From: CAZBWS01 sp964495705
Lineage (GTDB): Bacteria > Pseudomonadota > Gammaproteobacteria > HTCC5015
Assembly: GCA_964495705.1 (NCBI GenBank)
Contig: CAZBWS010000007.1
Span: 4,412-68,411 of the forward strand
Length of the DNA stretch: 64,000 nt
Direction of reading: 5' to 3'
Within the stretch, counting starts at the first letter, position 1. Each line of letters begins with the position of its first letter. Positions 61,459 to 64,000 of this stretch are shown here, piece after piece. The position numbers and the translations under genes were made by a program. A model generated the notes under the pieces. It saw nothing but the letters and a program-made list of their open reading frames with translations. It was not told the origin of the DNA and made no database searches.

Positions 61459-63089
61459 ATGCAATCACAGCAGCCCATCATGAGCTTAGACACTATCATT
61501 ATAGGAGCCGGTATTAGCGGTGTAGGCGCCGCTATACGCCTGATGGATGAGGGCATGTATGATTTTCTAATCTTGGAAAAATACCACGACATTGGCGGCA
61601 CCTGGCGTGACAACACCTACCCAGGCTGCGAGTGCGATGTGCCCTCGAATTTATACTCTTACTCATTCGAACCGAATAACAGCTGGAGTAAAGTCTTTGC
61701 AGGACAGGAAGAAATTTTTGACTACGTGCGCAATACTGCCCGCAAGTACAAGGTACTGCCCCGTGTACGCTTTGGCATCAATGTAGAAGACGCGGTTTGG
61801 GATGAGCAAAGCAAGCAATGGAAAGTACACACTAACCAAGGTTTGTACTGCGCTAAAAAAGTGATCTCCTGCACGGGCTATTTACACGAGCCAGTACTAC
61901 CGAAGATTCCAGGCCTAGATAAATTCCAGGGCGAGGTATTTCACTCATCACGCTGGGACCACCAAATTGATTTGCGCGGCAAGCGTGTTGCGGTGATTGG
62001 CACGGGGGCGTCAGCTATTCAGTTTGTGCCGNNNNNNNNNNNNNNNNNNNNNNNNNNNNNNNNNNNNNNNNNNNNNNNNNNNNNNNNNNNNNNNNNNNNN
62101 NNNNNNNNNNNNNNNNNNNNNNNNNNNNNNNCGGCAAGCGTGTTGCGGTGATTGGCACGGGGGCGTCAGCTATTCAGTTTGTGCCGAAAATACAGCCCCA
62201 GGTTAAACAGCTATCCCTGTTCCAACGCACGCCCCAATGGATTCTGCCTAAACCGAACTACGCCACCTCTAAGTTGCGACAGCAGCTTCTGCGCTTGCCA
62301 TTAACAGCAAAAATCGCACGCACTATTGCCTATACCGAGCTAGAGACGTTCGGCATCGGCTTTCGCCATCCACGCATACTGAAAAATATGCAACGCATCG
62401 CCAAACTGCATATTAGCAGCCGTATTAAAGACCCACTGCTGCGCGCCAAAGTTACGCCTGATTACACCTTAGGCTGCAAGCGCGTATTGCTTTCAAATGA
62501 CTACTACCCCGCCATCGCCAAAGACAATGTAGACGTCTACGCCAGTGGCGTGAAAGCCGTTGAGGGCAATACCTTAATTGCGGCTGACGGCAGTCGCTGC
62601 GAAGCGGATGTAATTATTCTAGGCACGGGCTTCCACGTCTCCGATGTACCCATTGCCAAACATGTAAGAGGGGCATCGGGGCAGACGATGGATGAAATAT
62701 GGAAAGGTAGCCCCGAAGCCTATCGCGGTACGACCATCAATGACTTCCCGAATTTCTTCCTCGTACTTGGTCCGAATCTAGCTATTGGTCACAACTCCGC
62801 CTTTATCGTGATTGAATCACAGCTCAACTATATTATGGGCGCGCTCAAAGAAATGCGTAAAAACAATAGCCAGCGTCTTGAAGTCAGCCATGTCGCCCAG
62901 CAGAAGTATAACGACAAAGTCCAGCAAGCCCTGCAATCCACGGTTTGGAATACCGGCGGCTGCTCCAGCTACTATATCGACCAAAACGGTAAAAATAGCA
63001 TCGGCTTTCCTTGGAGCACCCTGACCATGAAAAACCTCTTGGCCAAGTTCGATAGCCAGTCCTATGCGCAAGAGGCAGAACCCTCATGA
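61459..63089 (+). CDS. Baeyer-Villiger-type flavin monooxygenase 2 (split only by an assembly gap)
   Basis: FAD motif IIGAGISGVGAAIRLMDEG, GGTWRDNTYPGCECDVPSNL, fingerprint FQGEVFHSSRWDHQ and NADPH motif VIGTGASAIQFVPKIQPQ, then VIILGTGFHVSDVP. The frame is interrupted by 100 N flanked by an exact 55-nt duplication (61977-62031 and 62132-62186). Both copies are in the same codon phase; removing one copy plus the N gives a continuous 491-residue protein of normal length. It overlaps the patatin gene by 4 bp (ATGA). Confidence 0.9.
61977..62186. other. Assembly gap with duplicated 55-nt flanks
   Basis: The 55 bases at 61977-62031 are repeated exactly at 62132-62186, separated by 100 N (62032-62131). 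A flank equal to a common assembly k-mer size, plus a round 100-N spacer, indicates two contigs that overlap but were not merged. Not a biological repeat. Confidence 0.95.
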
Positions 63090-64000
63090 AGCGAGCTCTC
63101 GTATTAGGCTGTGGCGGCGTAGCGGGTGCAGCCTGGAGTATTCCCACCTTAGAGCAACTCAGCCAGGAGCTAGACTGGGACCCACGCAATGCGGATATGC
63201 TGGTAGGCACCTCTGCCGGCGCAGTGCTTGCCGCGCTGTTAGGTGCTGGGGTTAGCATTGATCAGTTGATGGAGTTTCAGCAACAGGGGCGTATTAGCGG
63301 CAGCCGCTTACATTGGAATCACGACAGCTCTTGGGGGAAGCCCTACCCTCCACTACCCAAGCTAGCCTTTCCTGGCACAGGATTATTCAAGCGTAGCTTT
63401 AAGCAAGACATCAGCCCCTTTGCTGCCCTCTGTGGCCTCAGCCCCGCCGGACAAATGAATATGGGCAGCCTCGTACACTTAATCGACAGCTTTACGGACA
63501 CGGGGGAATGGGTAGAGCACCCAGACTGCCGCATCATGGTCGTCGATGCCAACAGCGGCGAGCACGTCGCCCTAGGTACGAAGCATGCACCGAGCACCTC
63601 CATACAAACAGCAGTGTGTGCCTCCTATGCCATACCGAGCTGGTGTCCGCCCGTGAATATAGCAGGGAGAACCTTTTTAGACGGCGGTGTAGTGTCCCCC
63701 ACAGCTGCGAATCAAGTGCTGGATAGCGATATTGAGGAAGTCATTATTCTAGCGCCCATGAGTTCCCGTGTACTGGATAAGACCAAACACCCCTTAAATA
63801 AAATAGAGCGCAGAGTGCGCCGCACCATGACTCAAATCGTTGATAAAGAAATAGCACAGCTTCGTGCAGCGGGTAAACGAGTAATACGCTTAGAGCCAGG
63901 GCCCGAGGATCTACAAGCGATTGGTTATAATATGATGGATCATCGGCGCAGGGAGCAAGTGTTTGTCACGGCGCAGAGGACGGCTGGAGAGGCTGTGGAG
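63086..64000 (+). CDS. Patatin-like phospholipase/esterase (partial, 3' end outside window)
   Basis: At least 305 residues, no stop before the window edge. The oxyanion-hole GCGGVAGAAW, nucleophile elbow VGTSAGAV (GxSxG, Ser about 45) and the Asp of LDGGVVSPTAA form the Ser-Asp dyad of the patatin fold. Its ATG overlaps the monooxygenase stop (ATGA), so it is translationally coupled. A lipid acyl-hydrolase or esterase role is implied. It might hydrolyse the esters formed by the two upstream enzymes, but this is a guess. ATGCGGATA at 63189. Confidence 0.92.
   Translation, partial: MKRALVLGCGGVAGAAWSIPTLEQLSQELDWDPRNADMLVGTSAGAVLAALLGAGVSIDQLMEFQQQGRISGSRLHWNHDSSWGKPYPPLPKLAFPGTGLFKRSFKQDISPFAALCGLSPAGQMNMGSLVHLIDSFTDTGEWVEHPDCRIMVVDANSGEHVALGTKHAPSTSIQTAVCASYAIPSWCPPVNIAGRTFLDGGVVSPTAANQVLDSDIEEVIILAPMSSRVLDKTKHPLNKIERRVRRTMTQIVDKEIAQLRAAGKRVIRLEPGPEDLQAIGYNMMDHRRREQVFVTAQRTAGEAVE
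63189..63197 (+). repeat. ATGCGGATA motif copy
   Basis: In the patatin gene; read as N-A-D-M. Confidence 0.85.

Noticed and set aside
61977..62186. A 55-bp direct repeat or target duplication from an insertion
   Set aside because: It brackets exactly 100 N and keeps the codon phase; best explained as unmerged contig ends.
62148..63089. A separate shorter monooxygenase gene after the gap
   Set aside because: Its apparent start lies inside the duplicated NADPH-binding motif of the upstream half; it is the 3' part of one gene.
462..63197. ATGCGGATA as a Chi-, KOPS- or matS-like polar signal
   Set aside because: Orientation is balanced (12 and 10) with no run of one strand across the window; polar segregation or recombination signals would be skewed. 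A whole-genome check is still needed.
462..63197. ATGCGGATA as a REP-type mobile repeat or restriction site
   Set aside because: Most copies are single, non-palindromic and inside conserved core genes without insertion. The motif has no self-complementarity expected of a type II site.

Overview
The window looks like chromosomal DNA of a free-living, probably marine gammaproteobacterium of moderate G+C. The gene order dnaE-accA-tilS / pyrG-kdsA-eno-ftsB-ispD-ispF, the block comEC-exbB-exbD-msbA-lpxK-ycaR-kdsB, and mfd followed by csiV all point to the Pseudomonas/Cellvibrionales side of the class. Closer placement (for example near Spongiibacteraceae) is a guess. It is a draft assembly: 100 N lie inside one gene, flanked by an exact 55-nt duplication that looks like an assembly artefact.

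Layout. 1-15.7 kb is accessory-looking. It holds the N-terminal 1499 residues of a giant repeat protein with a haem-type CxxCH motif, two tandem Tat-exported FecR-domain proteins (one with a central deletion), a small TPR protein, a ~1675-residue NHL/FN3/TPR/transglutaminase-like protein, and a divergent MoxR-DUF58-transglutaminase operon. 15.7-30.5 kb holds tRNA-Ser(GGA), ribA, the LPS/lipid A export block (kdsB, ycaR, lpxK, msbA), exbBD, comEC, membrane proteins, a methyltransferase, the Lol lipoprotein exporter and sfsA. 30.6-39.2 kb holds small secreted proteins, a degenerate agmatine-deiminase-like gene containing a perfect 32-bp palindrome, a lipoprotein with 23-residue repeats, mfd and csiV. 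39.2-59.7 kb is core metabolism and information processing on the minus strand (panE, MTIP, hpt, mscS, nagZ, ispF, ispD, ftsB, eno, kdsA, pyrG, trpS, tilS, accA, dnaE, an ImuB-like protein, lexA). 59.9-64 kb is an operon of two Baeyer-Villiger-type flavin monooxygenases and a patatin-like lipase.

Main discovery. The 9-mer ATGCGGATA occurs exactly 22 times (12 on +, 10 on -) where about 0.5 is expected by chance. Conservation extends to about AATGCGGATAGNCT. Copies fall in several reading frames and in intergenic DNA, and one facing pair forms the stem of an intrinsic terminator. This is how the DNA uptake sequences of Pasteurellaceae and Neisseriaceae behave, and a comEC (DNA uptake channel) gene lies in the same window. 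I propose an uptake-signal system, to my knowledge undescribed, in this lineage.

Second, lexA has an alphaproteobacterial-looking recognition helix and two GTTC-N7-GTTC boxes in its promoter, instead of the usual gammaproteobacterial CTGT-N8-ACAG operator, and is followed by a catalytically degenerate Y-family polymerase-like protein. This suggests a rewired SOS circuit.
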